Source: Streptomyces sp. ISL-10 (lineage in GTDB: Bacteria > Actinomycetota > Actinomycetes > Streptomycetales > Streptomycetaceae). From it: a DNA stretch of 64,000 bases. The notes beneath the pieces were generated by a model. The model did not search any database. It was not told where the DNA came from and saw nothing but the letters and a program-made list of their open reading frames with translations. The stretch spans positions 62,001-126,000 of the forward strand of contig NZ_JAGGOJ010000008.1 of assembly GCF_018614575.1 (NCBI RefSeq), written 5' to 3'. Shown here one piece after another: positions 17,182 to 26,233 of the stretch (the stretch's first letter is position 1; each line of letters starts with the position of its first letter). Made by a program: the position numbers and the translations under genes.

Positions 17182-17646
17182 ATGAGACAGGTGACAGACC
17201 TGTCCCACCTCCAGCAGCTGAGGCTCGCCAAGGACGCAATGGACCGCGACTGGGCGGAGCCGCTCGACCTCGACGCGGTCGCCGCCCACGCCAGGTACTC
17301 GCGCTACCACTTCGTACGCGCGTTCAAGGCGGTCTACGGGCAGACACCCGGCCAGTACCTGTCGGCCCGCCGCATAGAGCGGGCGGAGGAGATGCTCCGC
17401 ACGGCGAACCTGTCCGTCACCGAGATCTGCACGCTTGTCGGATTCTCCAGCCTCGGCACGTTCTCGTCCCGCTTCAAGCGGCAGACCGGGCTGTCGCCCC
17501 GCGAGTACCGCGCCCGGCACGTCGGCCGCGGCGCGGCGCTCATACCGGGGTGCTACGCGATGCTGTGGGCCGGCGGCTTCTCCCCGGCGAAGGAGTCGTC
17601 CGGGCGAAGCGCCGAGCGAGAGAGCAATTCTGAAGAAGCAGTCTGA
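17182..17646 (+). CDS. AraC-family transcriptional regulator (DNA-binding domain only)
   Basis: About 154 residues. It consists of little more than the two helix-turn-helix units: LDLDAVAAHARYSRYHFVRA and TEICTLVGFSSLGTFSSRFK, ending with the consensus GLSPREYRARH. There is no cupin or other sensory domain, and the 50-residue tail is low complexity. The start is uncertain: ATG 17182 or GTG 17191; neither has a good ribosome site. Because a VOC-family gene follows 61 bp downstream on the same strand, it may respond to the same compound (inference). Confidence 0.85.
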   Translation: MRQVTDLSHLQQLRLAKDAMDRDWAEPLDLDAVAAHARYSRYHFVRAFKAVYGQTPGQYLSARRIERAEEMLRTANLSVTEICTLVGFSSLGTFSSRFKRQTGLSPREYRARHVGRGAALIPGCYAMLWAGGFSPAKESSGRSAERESNSEEAV

Positions 17647-17707
17647 GCGGGCGGCTGCCTACGGTGACAGGGCAACGGACACCCACCCCACTCCCCAGGA
17701 GCACGTC

Positions 17708-18154
17708 ATGATCAAGGGTCTCGCCATTTCCACCGTCTGGGTGCTGGATCAGGACCGCGCCAAGGAGTTCTACACCGAGAAGCTCGGCCTGGAAGTGCGG
17801 ACGGACATGACCATGGGCGAGGGCGGCATGCGCTGGCTCACCGTAGGCGCCGCGAACCAGCCCGACGTGGAGCTCACCCTGATGGTCCCCGGCCCGCCCG
17901 CCATGGACCCCGAGTCCGCCGAGGCCATGAAGAAGCTGGTGTCCAAGGGAATCCTCGGTGCGGGCGTGCTCAGGACCGACGACATCCACGGCGACTACGA
18001 GAAGCTCAAGGAACGCGGTGTGCAGTTCCTTCAGGAGCCGCAGGAGCGCCCGTACGGCACCGAGGCGATCTTCCGGGACGACTCCGGCAACTGGTTCTCC
18101 TTCACCCAGGCCCGCGAGGGCGGCCTCGACATGGACAAGGACTGGTCCTGCTGA
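17708..18154 (+). CDS. VOC family protein
   Basis: 148 residues; ATG with CAGGAG upstream. Two VOC modules are visible: AISTVWVLDQDRAKEFYTEK and GAGVLRTDDIHGDYEKLKER, closing with IFRDDSGNWFSFTQ. The usual first metal-ligand His is replaced in STVWV, so it may not be a metalloenzyme and could be a binding or resistance-type protein. It follows an AraC-type regulator closely and is probably co-transcribed with it. Confidence 0.87.
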   Translation: MIKGLAISTVWVLDQDRAKEFYTEKLGLEVRTDMTMGEGGMRWLTVGAANQPDVELTLMVPGPPAMDPESAEAMKKLVSKGILGAGVLRTDDIHGDYEKLKERGVQFLQEPQERPYGTEAIFRDDSGNWFSFTQAREGGLDMDKDWSC

Positions 18155-18740
18155 CGCGGCCTGCACGCAGGGGAGGGGGCGGACGCTGCACCGGTGAGCC
18201 CCCTCCCCGAAATCGAGGCCGCCCGTGCACCACGACGACCGCGCCCTGTCCGCGGACGGCGACGACCGTCCGCGCACTCCCGCCCCGGCACGACCGCGGA
18301 CCGCATGCGGCGGATCCTCACGCTGGTGAGCGCCCACCGCGAGCACGCCGGATGCGCACAGCTGCGCATCGACGACCGGATGCGCCGGAAGAACATCATC
18401 GACTATGGGCTGCGGGACACCGGCGGCCGCCCGGTGTCAGGGGTGTGGCGGTTGACCGTCACGGCCGCAGTCGGGCTCACCGATGCAGAACGACGGGAAG
18501 GCTCCAACGGGCGATTCACGCCGGACCCGGCACGACGCATCGTCTCTCCGTGCGCTGCCGGTGCCCGAGAGGCACCGCGGGTGAATCGCCACGGGTCATG
18601 TCTCCGCGCGGGATTCGCTGTTCGACGGCGACGCTGGACGAGTATTGTCGAGAACGGCCCGGTGATGCAATTGCATCTGGGATTGCACTCGTGTGGCTAT
18701 GTGGCTATGGAGACCGATGCTGGAGCGACGAGGGGCTGGT
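18155..18740. other. Gene-poor stretch with a hairpin at 18559-18577
   Basis: No frame here has a recognisable product. A hairpin CGGTGCC-CGAGA-GGCACCG (18559-18577) sits inside a wider inverted repeat GGCGATTCAC/GTGAATCGCC (18510-18519 and 18581-18590). It could be a terminator or the edge of a lost element. Confidence 0.45.
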
Positions 18741-18980
18741 GTGGGAGTGGAGTTCGTCAACGGCATGCGGGCCGGAGCGCTGACCGCGGTGACATGGATC
18801 AAGAGCAGCCACAGCAACGCGACCGGCAATTGCGTGGAGATGGCGGCGCTGCCGGACGGCGGCATCGCCATTCGCAACTCCCGCGACCCGCAGGGGCCGG
18901 CGCTCGTCTACACCCGCGAGGAGATCGCCGCCTTCGTGGCGGGCGCTCGTGACGGGGACTTCGACGCCATGGTCGGCTGA
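18741..18980 (+). CDS. DUF397 domain protein
   Basis: 79 residues from a GTG at 18741 with GAGGGG upstream; a GTG at 18747 is an alternative. The DUF397 signature is clear: VTWIKSSHSNATGNCVEMA, GGIAIRNSRDPQGPALVYTR and EEIAAFVAGARDGDFD. In Streptomyces such small proteins are encoded beside an XRE/DUF5753 regulator and act with it, as in the whiJ-type loci of S. coelicolor. That partner follows 88 bp downstream. The order here is DUF397 first. Confidence 0.92.
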   Translation: MGVEFVNGMRAGALTAVTWIKSSHSNATGNCVEMAALPDGGIAIRNSRDPQGPALVYTREEIAAFVAGARDGDFDAMVG

Positions 18981-19068
18981 AAACCCCGCTGGGGCGTTGG
19001 GTCCATTGGTGCGTGCAGGCACCTGCTGGGATACTGACGCCTTCTCATAGTCTCCGCAGGAGTGTGTG

Positions 19069-19971
19069 ATGACTGCCGCCGATCCGAGCCCGTCGTTGTT
19101 CGTTCGGCCGCTGGGAGCGGTCGAGGACAACCCGACCGCCCTGAAGCTCATCCTGGGCGGCAAGTTGCGCGAGCTGCGGACGAGCGCGGGTCTCGACCCG
19201 GCAGACGTCGACGGCAAGCTCGGATTCTCTCGGTCGAAGACCAGCCGTATCGAACTGGGCCGGCACGGCTGCAAGCCGTCCGACGCACTGGCCCTGTTGG
19301 GTCTCTACGGGGTGCAGGACGAGGTCCGGATAGCCGAGTTCATGCGCCTGGTGCAGCAGTCCCGCCGCTCGGACTGGTGGCGTTCCTTCAGTGACGTCCT
19401 GTCCGACTTCTTCACGCCGCTCGTCGCCCTGGAGGGCGCCGCGGCCACGATCCGTACCTACGAGCCCTTCTATGTCCCCGGTCTGTTGCAGACGCCCGCG
19501 TACACCCGCGCCGTCATCCAGTCCGGGCCGGGGCATCTGCTCGCCCACGAGGTCCAGCGCCGCGTCGAGCTCAGGCAGGAGCGGCAGCGGCAGCTGGACC
19601 AGCCGGACGCACCGCGCCTGTGGGCGGTCATCGACGAGTCCGTGCTGATGCGCTCCGTCGGCGACCGGCAGTTGATGCGCGATCAGTTGCGACACCTCGT
19701 CACGATGGTGCGGCGCTCCCGGGTCACCCTGCAGATCGCTCCGCTGGACGTGACGGCCGCCGTGGGCGTGGGGACGGGCGTGAGTTATCTGCGCTTCGCG
19801 CTCCGCGACTTGAAGGACGCCGTGTACATCGAGCACCTCACCGACAGCACCTTCACCCAGAAGCCGGGGACCGTCGAGCAGTACCGTGACATGCTCGACC
19901 GGCTCGGTGCCTGCGCACTCACTCCCAAGGAATCGCTGAAGACGCTGGAGGAGCGTCTGGCGGCGATGTGA
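19069..19971 (+). CDS. XRE-family regulator with DUF5753 domain (WhiJ-like)
   Basis: 300 residues; ATG at 19069 with AGGAG six bases upstream. An N-terminal helix-turn-helix lies at about residues 25-80 (LGGKLRELRTSAGLDPADVD, FSRSKTSRIELGRHG). The DUF5753 region follows: YEPFYVPGLLQTPAYTRAVI, RQERQRQLDQPDAPRLWAVI, then QLRHLVTMVRRSRVTLQIAP. Family members pair with DUF397 proteins and influence development or secondary metabolism. With the DUF397 gene before it and a DUF574-type methyltransferase after it on the other strand, it forms a common Streptomyces grouping. Confidence 0.93.
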   Translation: MTAADPSPSLFVRPLGAVEDNPTALKLILGGKLRELRTSAGLDPADVDGKLGFSRSKTSRIELGRHGCKPSDALALLGLYGVQDEVRIAEFMRLVQQSRRSDWWRSFSDVLSDFFTPLVALEGAAATIRTYEPFYVPGLLQTPAYTRAVIQSGPGHLLAHEVQRRVELRQERQRQLDQPDAPRLWAVIDESVLMRSVGDRQLMRDQLRHLVTMVRRSRVTLQIAPLDVTAAVGVGTGVSYLRFALRDLKDAVYIEHLTDSTFTQKPGTVEQYRDMLDRLGACALTPKESLKTLEERLAAM

Positions 19972-20016
19972 TCCTCGGTGACCTCCGGGGCCGTGGCCCG
20001 GTGAAGGCGGGCGGGC

Positions 20017-20829
20017 TCAGACGAGCCGGCCCACGCCGCCCCACTCGATCCACTCGTCCGTCTGCTGGACGGGCGCCAGGTCGGTGTCGGGCCGCCAGGT
20101 GGACACCTCCACAAGACCGGGCTCCAGGATCTCCATACCGTCGAAGTACCGCCGGACCTCGTGCTCCTCGCGGACCCGGCCCCAGTTGCCGCCGGTGGCC
20201 TCGGCCATGAAGTCGGTGACGAACGTACGGATCTCGGGCCGGTCGCTCACCAGCTGACACACCACCATGAAGCTGCCGGGGACGAGACGTTGGGCGACGC
20301 GGCGTATCAGAGCAGCCGGATCGTCCTGGTCCGGGATGCAGTGCAGCACCGAGACGAACAGGGCGGCCACCGGCCGGCTGAAATCGATGAGCCGCTTCGT
20401 CTCATCGTGGCCGAGGATGCCGTCGGTGTCGCGCATGTCGGCCTGGATGACGGCCGTGCGGTCGTTCTCGTCGAGCAGCGCCCGGCCGTGTGCGAGGACG
20501 ATCGGGTCGTTGTCGACGTAGACCACGCAGGACTCGGGGTCGACGGACTGGGCCACCTGATGGACGTTGTCCTGGGTGGGCAGACCCGAACCGTGGTCGA
20601 CGAACTGGCGTATGCCGTACTCGCTCGCCAGCAGGCGCACCACACGCCGCAGGAAGTTGCGGTTGTTGACGGCCAGGACCTTGGTGCTGGGGACCTGTTT
20701 CAGCAGTTCTTCGCACGCGTCGCGGTCGGACTGGTAGTTGTCGTCGCCTCCCAGGAAGTAGTCGTACATGCGCGCCACGCTGGGCACCTTGGTGTCGATG
20801 GCATCCGGGCGCCACGACTCGCGTTGCAT
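20017..20829 (-). CDS. SAM-dependent methyltransferase, DUF574 type
   Basis: 270 residues. The family opening is present: DTKVPSVARMYDYFLGGDDN, then RQFVDHGSGLPTQDNVHQVA as the SAM-binding glycine region, VVYVDNDPIVLAHGRALL as the acidic strand, and a C-terminal HEVRRYFDGMEILEPGLV. This actinomycete family commonly sits beside XRE/DUF5753 and DUF397 genes, as here. Substrates are unknown. The start is an ATG at 20829 with GAGGA close upstream. Confidence 0.92.
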   Translation of the reverse strand: MQRESWRPDAIDTKVPSVARMYDYFLGGDDNYQSDRDACEELLKQVPSTKVLAVNNRNFLRRVVRLLASEYGIRQFVDHGSGLPTQDNVHQVAQSVDPESCVVYVDNDPIVLAHGRALLDENDRTAVIQADMRDTDGILGHDETKRLIDFSRPVAALFVSVLHCIPDQDDPAALIRRVAQRLVPGSFMVVCQLVSDRPEIRTFVTDFMAEATGGNWGRVREEHEVRRYFDGMEILEPGLVEVSTWRPDTDLAPVQQTDEWIEWGGVGRLV

Positions 20830-21082
20830 CCAGTCCTCACCCGCGTCCGTGAATCAGGCTGTGGGACGGACATGCTAGGGAGCGCACGCGCGGCGGTACA
20901 GGTGAACGGTCAAGTGACGGACTGTTCACGTCGTCTTTCGGCCACGCGCCGGCCGCGATCTCGTGAACGGCGGACGGCGCGTGGGCCCGACGGCGCGCAT
21001 GCGGTGTGCGCCGTCGGTTCTGCAGGGCATCAGCCGGCGATAAGGGACTTCCAACTGCACGCAGGTCTCCCACGTGTTGTCG

Positions 21083-21469
21083 TCACCCGTCACATGGATG
21101 CGCACGGTGAGGCCCTGCCCCGCGGCTGCCGGGTTCGGGGGTCACATCGTGCGCGACGGTGGAGAGCTCCCCGGCCTGCACGGTTCCGACAGCACCGCCT
21201 GTGTACGCGAACTTGCCGAAAGTGCCCTGCGTTGCGGACATGGAGCTGGGTGGCCCCATGGGGGAGGGCCGGGCGGAAGTCCCGTTCGAGTCGGGTCGGC
21301 TGCCCACGTCGAGCGTCACCGGACCCGTCTCCGGGTGCCCAAGGACCTGGAAGGCGGAGACCTGGCCGATCCCCGCCGCACTCCTCGGCCGGGCCGACGT
21401 GACCGGCGAGGGCGGGGGACAGGACACCGAGGCGAGCGCGCAGGCGGCGGAGTAAGTGATCTTCTTCAC
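21083..21469 (-). CDS. Hypothetical, possibly secreted protein (uncertain)
   Basis: A frame of about 128 residues from a GTG at 21469. It opens with VKKITYSAACALASVSC, which could be a weak signal peptide, and continues with VLGHPETGPVTLDVGSRP and GTFGKFAYTGGAVGTVQAGE. The C-terminal end is low complexity. Just beyond the stop another frame reads TGDDNTWETCVQLEVPYRR, so the gene may be a frameshifted secreted protein. The ribosome site is weak. No family is recognised. Confidence 0.35.
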   Translation of the reverse strand: MKKITYSAACALASVSCPPPSPVTSARPRSAAGIGQVSAFQVLGHPETGPVTLDVGSRPDSNGTSARPSPMGPPSSMSATQGTFGKFAYTGGAVGTVQAGELSTVAHDVTPEPGSRGAGPHRAHPCDG

Positions 21470-21754
21470 GCCCGCCCCGACGACGCCCCTGCGCGGCGGC
21501 CACACCGATTGCACCGACCGGGGCCCTCCGCGGTCCGCAAATGCACCCGTACGGCGCACGGCTCGCGTACTGCTCCGTGACCACGCGCCACAGGAGCACG
21601 TACAGCGGTGTGCCGAGGCGGGGCCGCCGGAAAGAGGCGGCCGGCCCACCCCGTACACTCGGCCCCTGCTTCCGTCAGAACCGCTTGAAGCCCGTGCCTC
21701 GCATCGACTGTGCAAGGGCACGAAGCCCCGTGCAACCGAACGAAGGGACTTATC

Positions 21755-21913
21755 GTGAGCTCCGCAGACAGGGCTGACGCACCGATCTACGACAGCCTGG
21801 TCGAGGAGCGGGGCGACGTCCCCGCGGATGTCCGGCAGACAGCCGAGGCGACGCTGCGCGAGGTCGGGCGCACGCTGGACTTCGAGCTGCAGCGCTTCGC
21901 GGCGCGCGGCTAG
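21755..21913 (+). CDS. Small hypothetical protein (52 residues)
   Basis: A GTG at 21755 with AAGGG eight bases upstream opens a 52-residue, acidic helical protein. It contains DAPIYDSLVEERGDVPADVR and TAEATLREVGRTLDFELQRF. There is no signal peptide or cysteine. It resembles short conserved Streptomyces proteins of unknown function. It stands alone between gene-poor stretches. Confidence 0.7.
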   Translation: MSSADRADAPIYDSLVEERGDVPADVRQTAEATLREVGRTLDFELQRFAARG

Positions 21914-21960
21914 GCTCCCGAGGACCCGCGTCAGCGGCCCACGGCGACGGCGGACGAGTG

Positions 21961-22640
21961 GAGCCGCGTCAGCTGCTCCTTGCTGTCGTTGTCGTCCGAG
22001 ATGAGACAGAGCGCCCGGCGGCCCCGGTACCTCCCCCTCGCCCCTCGGTCAGCTCGGGGCCGAGAGCCACTCCTCCGGCATCGGCCGGCAAGGGCGGCTT
22101 CTCGTCGGCCCCTTCGACATTGCTCTTCGCCCCGGTCTGCGGGCATGCGGCGCGGTTGAGCAGCAGCTCCTTCTCGGCCAGTAGGTCCGTCGGCTCCTTG
22201 CCGAGGTCGGCAACGGCGGGAGACGTCCCGGTCGGCCGGCGTTGTACGGAAGACCTGCACGGTGCTGCGTGCACGGCGCGTACGACTTTTCCAGGGTCAG
22301 CCGCTTCCCTTCGGCGAGCGCCACGAGATCTGCAGACTGGCCACCAGCAAATCGTCGCTTTGCGTAACCAGCCCTTCAGCATCGAGCTCCTCGTTCGCGT
22401 ACTCTGCGCCGTCCGCGCCCTTCGGCTGGGTCATGCCGCCCGGCCGCACATCCGGCCGCTTGGGGCCGCAGCTCGTACAGGGCACGCCGGGGGTTCTCGT
22501 CGTCGACCATCAGAGCCCCGTCCGGGCGGGCATTGAGGCGTTCGTACGGATCTCGTCGTGCCGGCAGGAACCAGGCCGGCAGGGAGCGCTGGTCCCGGCC
22601 CCGGTCGTCCGCGGGGAGGGTGACAGTGAAGATCACGGGA
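21961..22640 (-). pseudogene. Decayed gene of unknown family
   Basis: Coherent protein-like pieces alternate between frames on the minus strand: RRDPYERLNARPDGALMVDD with PRRALYELRP, then EYANEELDAEGLVTQSDDLL and VASLQISWRSPKG, LAEGKRLTLEKSYAPC, and LLAEKELLLNRAACPQTG near the end. Codon bias supports former coding. I cannot name the family. The number of frame changes (at least three) argues for real decay. Confidence 0.45.
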
Positions 22641-22759
22641 TGCTCCCGGCCGTGAGGGCGGGGCAGGGGGCTCGTGGCGCGAGTGGGCACAGCTGAGGTG
22701 CCGTTGCCCGCCGGTTCCACGCAACCCACCACGATGGCAATGCTGTTGCGGCCCCACCG

Positions 22760-22900
22760 GTGACGCCGCGACGGGGTTCGTCCTCCCCGCCTTGCCCCTC
22801 TTCCGGGGGCGGCGCAGAGTGTACGTACCAGGTGGAGGACCTGCGGGAACAGGGTGTGTCCGACGAGACCGCCCGCGCCCACCTGACGTACGGGAGCTGA
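22760..22900 (+). CDS. Very short possible gene or C-terminal relic before the DUF3048 lipoprotein
   Basis: A GTG at 22760 opens 46 codons ending QVEDLREQGVSDETARAHLT, with the stop one base before the ATG of the next gene. The helical end looks protein-like, but there is no ribosome site and no known family. It may be the tail of a lost upstream gene. Confidence 0.3.
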   Translation: MTPRRGSSSPPCPSSGGGAECTYQVEDLREQGVSDETARAHLTYGS

Positions 22901-22901
22901 G

Positions 22902-23888
22902 ATGACCACGCGACGACGACGGCACCCGAGACGGGGCGGCAACGCCGTCGCCGCGCTCACCGCGGCCTCCCTCGCGCTGGGGCTCTTCGGCTGCTCGGAC
23001 GGGGGCGACGGGCCGACCCGACCGACCACCTCCGCACCACGCACCTCGTACTTCACCGGTCTGCCGGGCGGCCCGGCCCCGGTACTCGCCGTCAAGATCG
23101 ACAACGTGCGGCCCGCACGCCCGCACACCGGGCTCGGCGCGGCCGACCTGATCTATGTCGAGCAGGTCGAGTCGGGCCTGAGCCGCATCCTCGCCGTGTA
23201 CTCGTCCCGGCTGCCGGCGCAGGTGGGCCCGGTGCGCAGCGCCCGCGAGTCCGACCTCGAACTGCTGCGCCAGTTCGGCCGGCCCGCGCTCGCCTACTCG
23301 GGGGCGCAGTCCGCGCTCGGACCGCTGATCGATGCCGCCCCCGTCATCGCCCTGCCGCCCGGCAAGGCGCCGGGTGCGTACACACGCGGCGACGACCGTC
23401 CCGCTCCCCACAACCTCTATCTACGGCCCCGGCAGGCGCTGGCCGCCGCCCGTGACGCGAGCGACGCCTCCGACATAGGGCTGCGCTTCGGCCCGGCTCC
23501 CAAGGGCGGGCGGCCCGCCGCCGAGCAGACCGTGCGTTACCCGTCGGCCCGCTACACCTTCACCTGGTCCGCAGCCGAGAAGAGATGGCGCGTGACCATG
23601 GACGGGACCGCGGCCCGGACGACGGACGGCGGGCCGCTCGCCCCGGCGACGGTGGTCGTCCAGTACACCGACGTACGCTCCTCGAAGTTCCGCGACCGGT
23701 CGGGCAGCGTGTCTCCGTACACCGAGACGGTCGGCTCTGGCAGCGCCCTCGTGCTGCGTGACGGCCGCGCGTTCGACGCCCGCTGGGAGCGGCGGACGGC
23801 GGAGGGCGACACGGTGTTCACCACTGCCGCGGGGGAGCGCCTGAACTTCGCCCGCGGCCAGGTGTGGGTGCTCCTCACCGGCCGCTGA
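22902..23888 (+). CDS. DUF3048 domain lipoprotein (YerB-like)
   Basis: 328 residues; ATG with GGGAG upstream. A basic N-terminus and hydrophobic stretch end in LGLFGCSDGG, a lipobox. The DUF3048 N-terminal region is clear: PVLAVKIDNVRPARPHTGLG, ADLIYVEQVESGLSRILAVY, QVGPVRSARESD. The C-terminal region has VVVQYTDVRSSKF and WERRTAEGDTVFTTAAGERL. The family is exported and linked to the cell envelope, with no defined activity. It converges on the MFS gene with only 13 bp between stops. Confidence 0.93.
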   Translation: MTTRRRRHPRRGGNAVAALTAASLALGLFGCSDGGDGPTRPTTSAPRTSYFTGLPGGPAPVLAVKIDNVRPARPHTGLGAADLIYVEQVESGLSRILAVYSSRLPAQVGPVRSARESDLELLRQFGRPALAYSGAQSALGPLIDAAPVIALPPGKAPGAYTRGDDRPAPHNLYLRPRQALAAARDASDASDIGLRFGPAPKGGRPAAEQTVRYPSARYTFTWSAAEKRWRVTMDGTAARTTDGGPLAPATVVVQYTDVRSSKFRDRSGSVSPYTETVGSGSALVLRDGRAFDARWERRTAEGDTVFTTAAGERLNFARGQVWVLLTGR

Positions 23889-23901
23889 CGCACGGCGGCG
23901 C

Positions 23902-25194
23902 TCAGCGTTCGAGCGCCTTGTGCGCGCTCTCGGGGAGCCGCAGGTACACGGCCGACGACGCCAGGCACAGGACCGCGACGTACCAGGGGAACAGCTCCGG
24001 GCGGTCCCACTCCTTGAACAGGGTGCCCACATAGGGTGCCGTGCCGCCGAAGACGGCAACCGTGAGCGAGTACGGGAAGCCGATGCCCGCCGCCCGTACC
24101 CGCGCCGGGAACACCTCCGCGTTCACCGCCGCGGAGACGGCGGTGAACCCGGTCAGCAGCACCATGCCCGCGCACTGCACGAGCAGCAGCGACGCGAATG
24201 ACCCGTTCACCGCCTTCAGCAGCGGAACGCTCAGCACCGCGAACCCCAGCCCGAAGAACAACAGCGCCGGCTTGCGCCCGAAGCGGTCCGAGAGCAGCCC
24301 GCCGACCGGCTGCAGCACGGTGAAGAACGCCAGCGACAGGGTGCTCGCGACCAGCGCGTCGGCCTTGTCCATGCCGGTGTTGAGCTCCGCGTACGTCGGC
24401 AGGTACGAGGTCCAGGTGTAGTAGGCGAGAGTGCCGCCTGCGGTGATGCCGCAGATCAGCAATGACTCGCGGGGATGATGGCGCAGGGCGTCGAACAGCC
24501 CGGGCCGCTCGGCGCGTTGCTGTTCGGCGCTGCGGGTCTCATGGGCGCTGCGCCTGATCCAGAAGCCCACGAGGCTGAGCAGCGCGCCCAGCACGAACGG
24601 CACCCGCCAGCCCCAGCCCTCCATCTGCCCCTCACCGAGCCGGCTCACCAGCACAGCCGCGACACCGGAGGCCGCGAGCTGCCCGACGGACGTGGAGACG
24701 TACTGGAACGACGAGAACAGGCCGCGCCGCCCCGGGCCGGCCGACTCCACGAGGAACGTGGTCGAGGCGGCGAACTCGCCGCCCACGGACAGCCCCTGCA
24801 GCAGCCGGGCCGCGACCAGCACCACCGGGGCGACGATCCCCGCGGCCGCATACGTCGGTGTCAGGCCAAGCAGCAGGCTGCTGCCGCCCATCAGCAGGAT
24901 CGTGACGGTGAGAGCGGCACGCCTGCCGTGCCGGTCCGCGACCGCGCCCATGAGCAGCCCGCCGACCGGTCGCATGAAGAAACCCACGGCGAAGACCGCG
25001 AACGTGGACAGCAGGGGCACCAGGGAGTCGCCAGAACTCCTGGGGAACACCTGATCGGCGATGTAGGCGGCGAGGAAGGTGTACGCGTACCAGTCGTACC
25101 ACTCCACCGCGTTGCCGACCGAGGCCGCGAGCAACTGCCGGACCGGACGCCGGGGAGGGGGAGCGAGGGCCCGGACGGGTGCGGATTCTGTCAT
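23902..25194 (-). CDS. MFS transporter, metabolite:H+ symporter type
   Basis: 430 residues with about 12 predicted helices. The opening ASVGNAVEWYDWYAYTFLAA is typical of the metabolite:H+ symporter (KgtP/ShiA/ProP) group. Both MFS loop motifs are present: GAVADRHGRRAALT and GLLSDRFGRKPALLF, plus RLLQGLSVGGEFAASTTF. Likely substrates are organic acids, osmolytes or aromatic acids; the sequence does not decide. The start is an ATG at 25194, with another ATG four codons upstream. It is flanked upstream by decayed genes. Confidence 0.93.
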   Translation of the reverse strand: MTESAPVRALAPPPRRPVRQLLAASVGNAVEWYDWYAYTFLAAYIADQVFPRSSGDSLVPLLSTFAVFAVGFFMRPVGGLLMGAVADRHGRRAALTVTILLMGGSSLLLGLTPTYAAAGIVAPVVLVAARLLQGLSVGGEFAASTTFLVESAGPGRRGLFSSFQYVSTSVGQLAASGVAAVLVSRLGEGQMEGWGWRVPFVLGALLSLVGFWIRRSAHETRSAEQQRAERPGLFDALRHHPRESLLICGITAGGTLAYYTWTSYLPTYAELNTGMDKADALVASTLSLAFFTVLQPVGGLLSDRFGRKPALLFFGLGFAVLSVPLLKAVNGSFASLLLVQCAGMVLLTGFTAVSAAVNAEVFPARVRAAGIGFPYSLTVAVFGGTAPYVGTLFKEWDRPELFPWYVAVLCLASSAVYLRLPESAHKALER

Positions 25195-25371
25195 GATCGC
25201 GACCATCCCCGGCCCCGGCCCGCGCGTACACATCCTCCGGGCCGCGGGCCCCGGCATACGGCGCACACCCGTTCGCCGTGCTGCGTCGTTGCCCTCCCCG
25301 CAGCCGATTCGCTGATGTGATGACGTGCATAGCGCGGCACAACGGCATCGGCGCGGAGGTGGCCTTGTCCG

Positions 25372-25654
25372 AAGAACAGCAGGGGCCGGAACGCGTACGG
25401 GCACGGCTGCAGGCGGTCGAGCGCGCCCTCGAGGATATCGGCACCACGCTCGAGAGCGGACCGTCTGCAACGAGCTCGCCCAGTTCCTGTGCCCGTCCCT
25501 GTGCGACGCCGCGGCGGTCGACCTCCTCCCGGAGGACGTCGCCGCGGACCGGCCGCACGCGCATGTTCGCTGCGACCGGGTCGCCGTGCGTGGACGCGAA
25601 CACCTCCTCGACGCACCCTCCGACGCCACGGCCACGGTCCGCGCGGTTCGGTGA
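25372..25654 (+). pseudogene. GAF-domain fragment of a PP2C/SpoIIE-type regulator
   Basis: The first frame gives LQAVERALEDIGTTLE, then after a shift near 25455 the second frame gives TVCNELAQFLCPSLCDAAAV and DLLPEDVAAD. Together they match the start of the GAF domain in Streptomyces PP2C phosphatases (RIGTTLDL...CDELAEFLVP...DAAAVDLL). Everything downstream, including the phosphatase domain, is missing. Confidence 0.65.
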
Positions 25655-25899
25655 GCGCCGTTCGCCCGCGGGCTTGGGCGGTCGCTGGAGAGGCGGGAAG
25701 GCCGACCCGCCGGCGTCTTTTCCGTCACGGACGGACATGTATCAGCCAAGAGGTCTGGACCACCATGGGTTTATGCCGGATCGGTGCGCGGCCGGGCAGT
25801 TCCGCGGACCGGCGCGTGCGCCGGACGGCTGCTCGTGCCGGCAACGGCGTCCACCGGGCGACGCCTTGCCCCGGACGGCCCCGAACGGGCCGCCACCGG

Positions 25900-26062
25900 A
25901 GCCGGGTTGCCTCGTCGTCGCCCCCCGCCTCCGCCCGTCCAGCAGCCCGCCGGCGATCTCCTCGATGCGCGGCCGCAGTGCCTCGATCGGCGCCCGCAAG
26001 AACGCGGCGCTGACCAGATGCCGCGGCCGGCGGTGGTCGGCACCGCCCTGGTGGAGCATCGG
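25900..26062 (-). pseudogene. Cytochrome P450 fragment
   Basis: About 40 codons read GADHRRPRHLVSAAF followed by LRAPIEALRPRIEEIAGGLL. This matches the P450 C-helix and following region (DPPEHTRLRRLVSAAFTP...LRPRIEEI). The heme-binding Cys loop and the I helix are absent from the neighbourhood, so only a small relic survives. Confidence 0.6.
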
Positions 26063-26233
26063 GGCACCGCAGACCGGGGCGATGGGCTACCGGGCCGCGG
26101 TTGCGATCACAGGGGGCCAAAGGCGGGGGACCGCGACGGACCGGTCACGAATCGGCTGGTTGCAGGGCCGCGAAGGGGGAACCCGGGGCACCGGACGGGA
26201 CGCTCGGCGAGCTGACGGAAGGCGGTCGGACCC

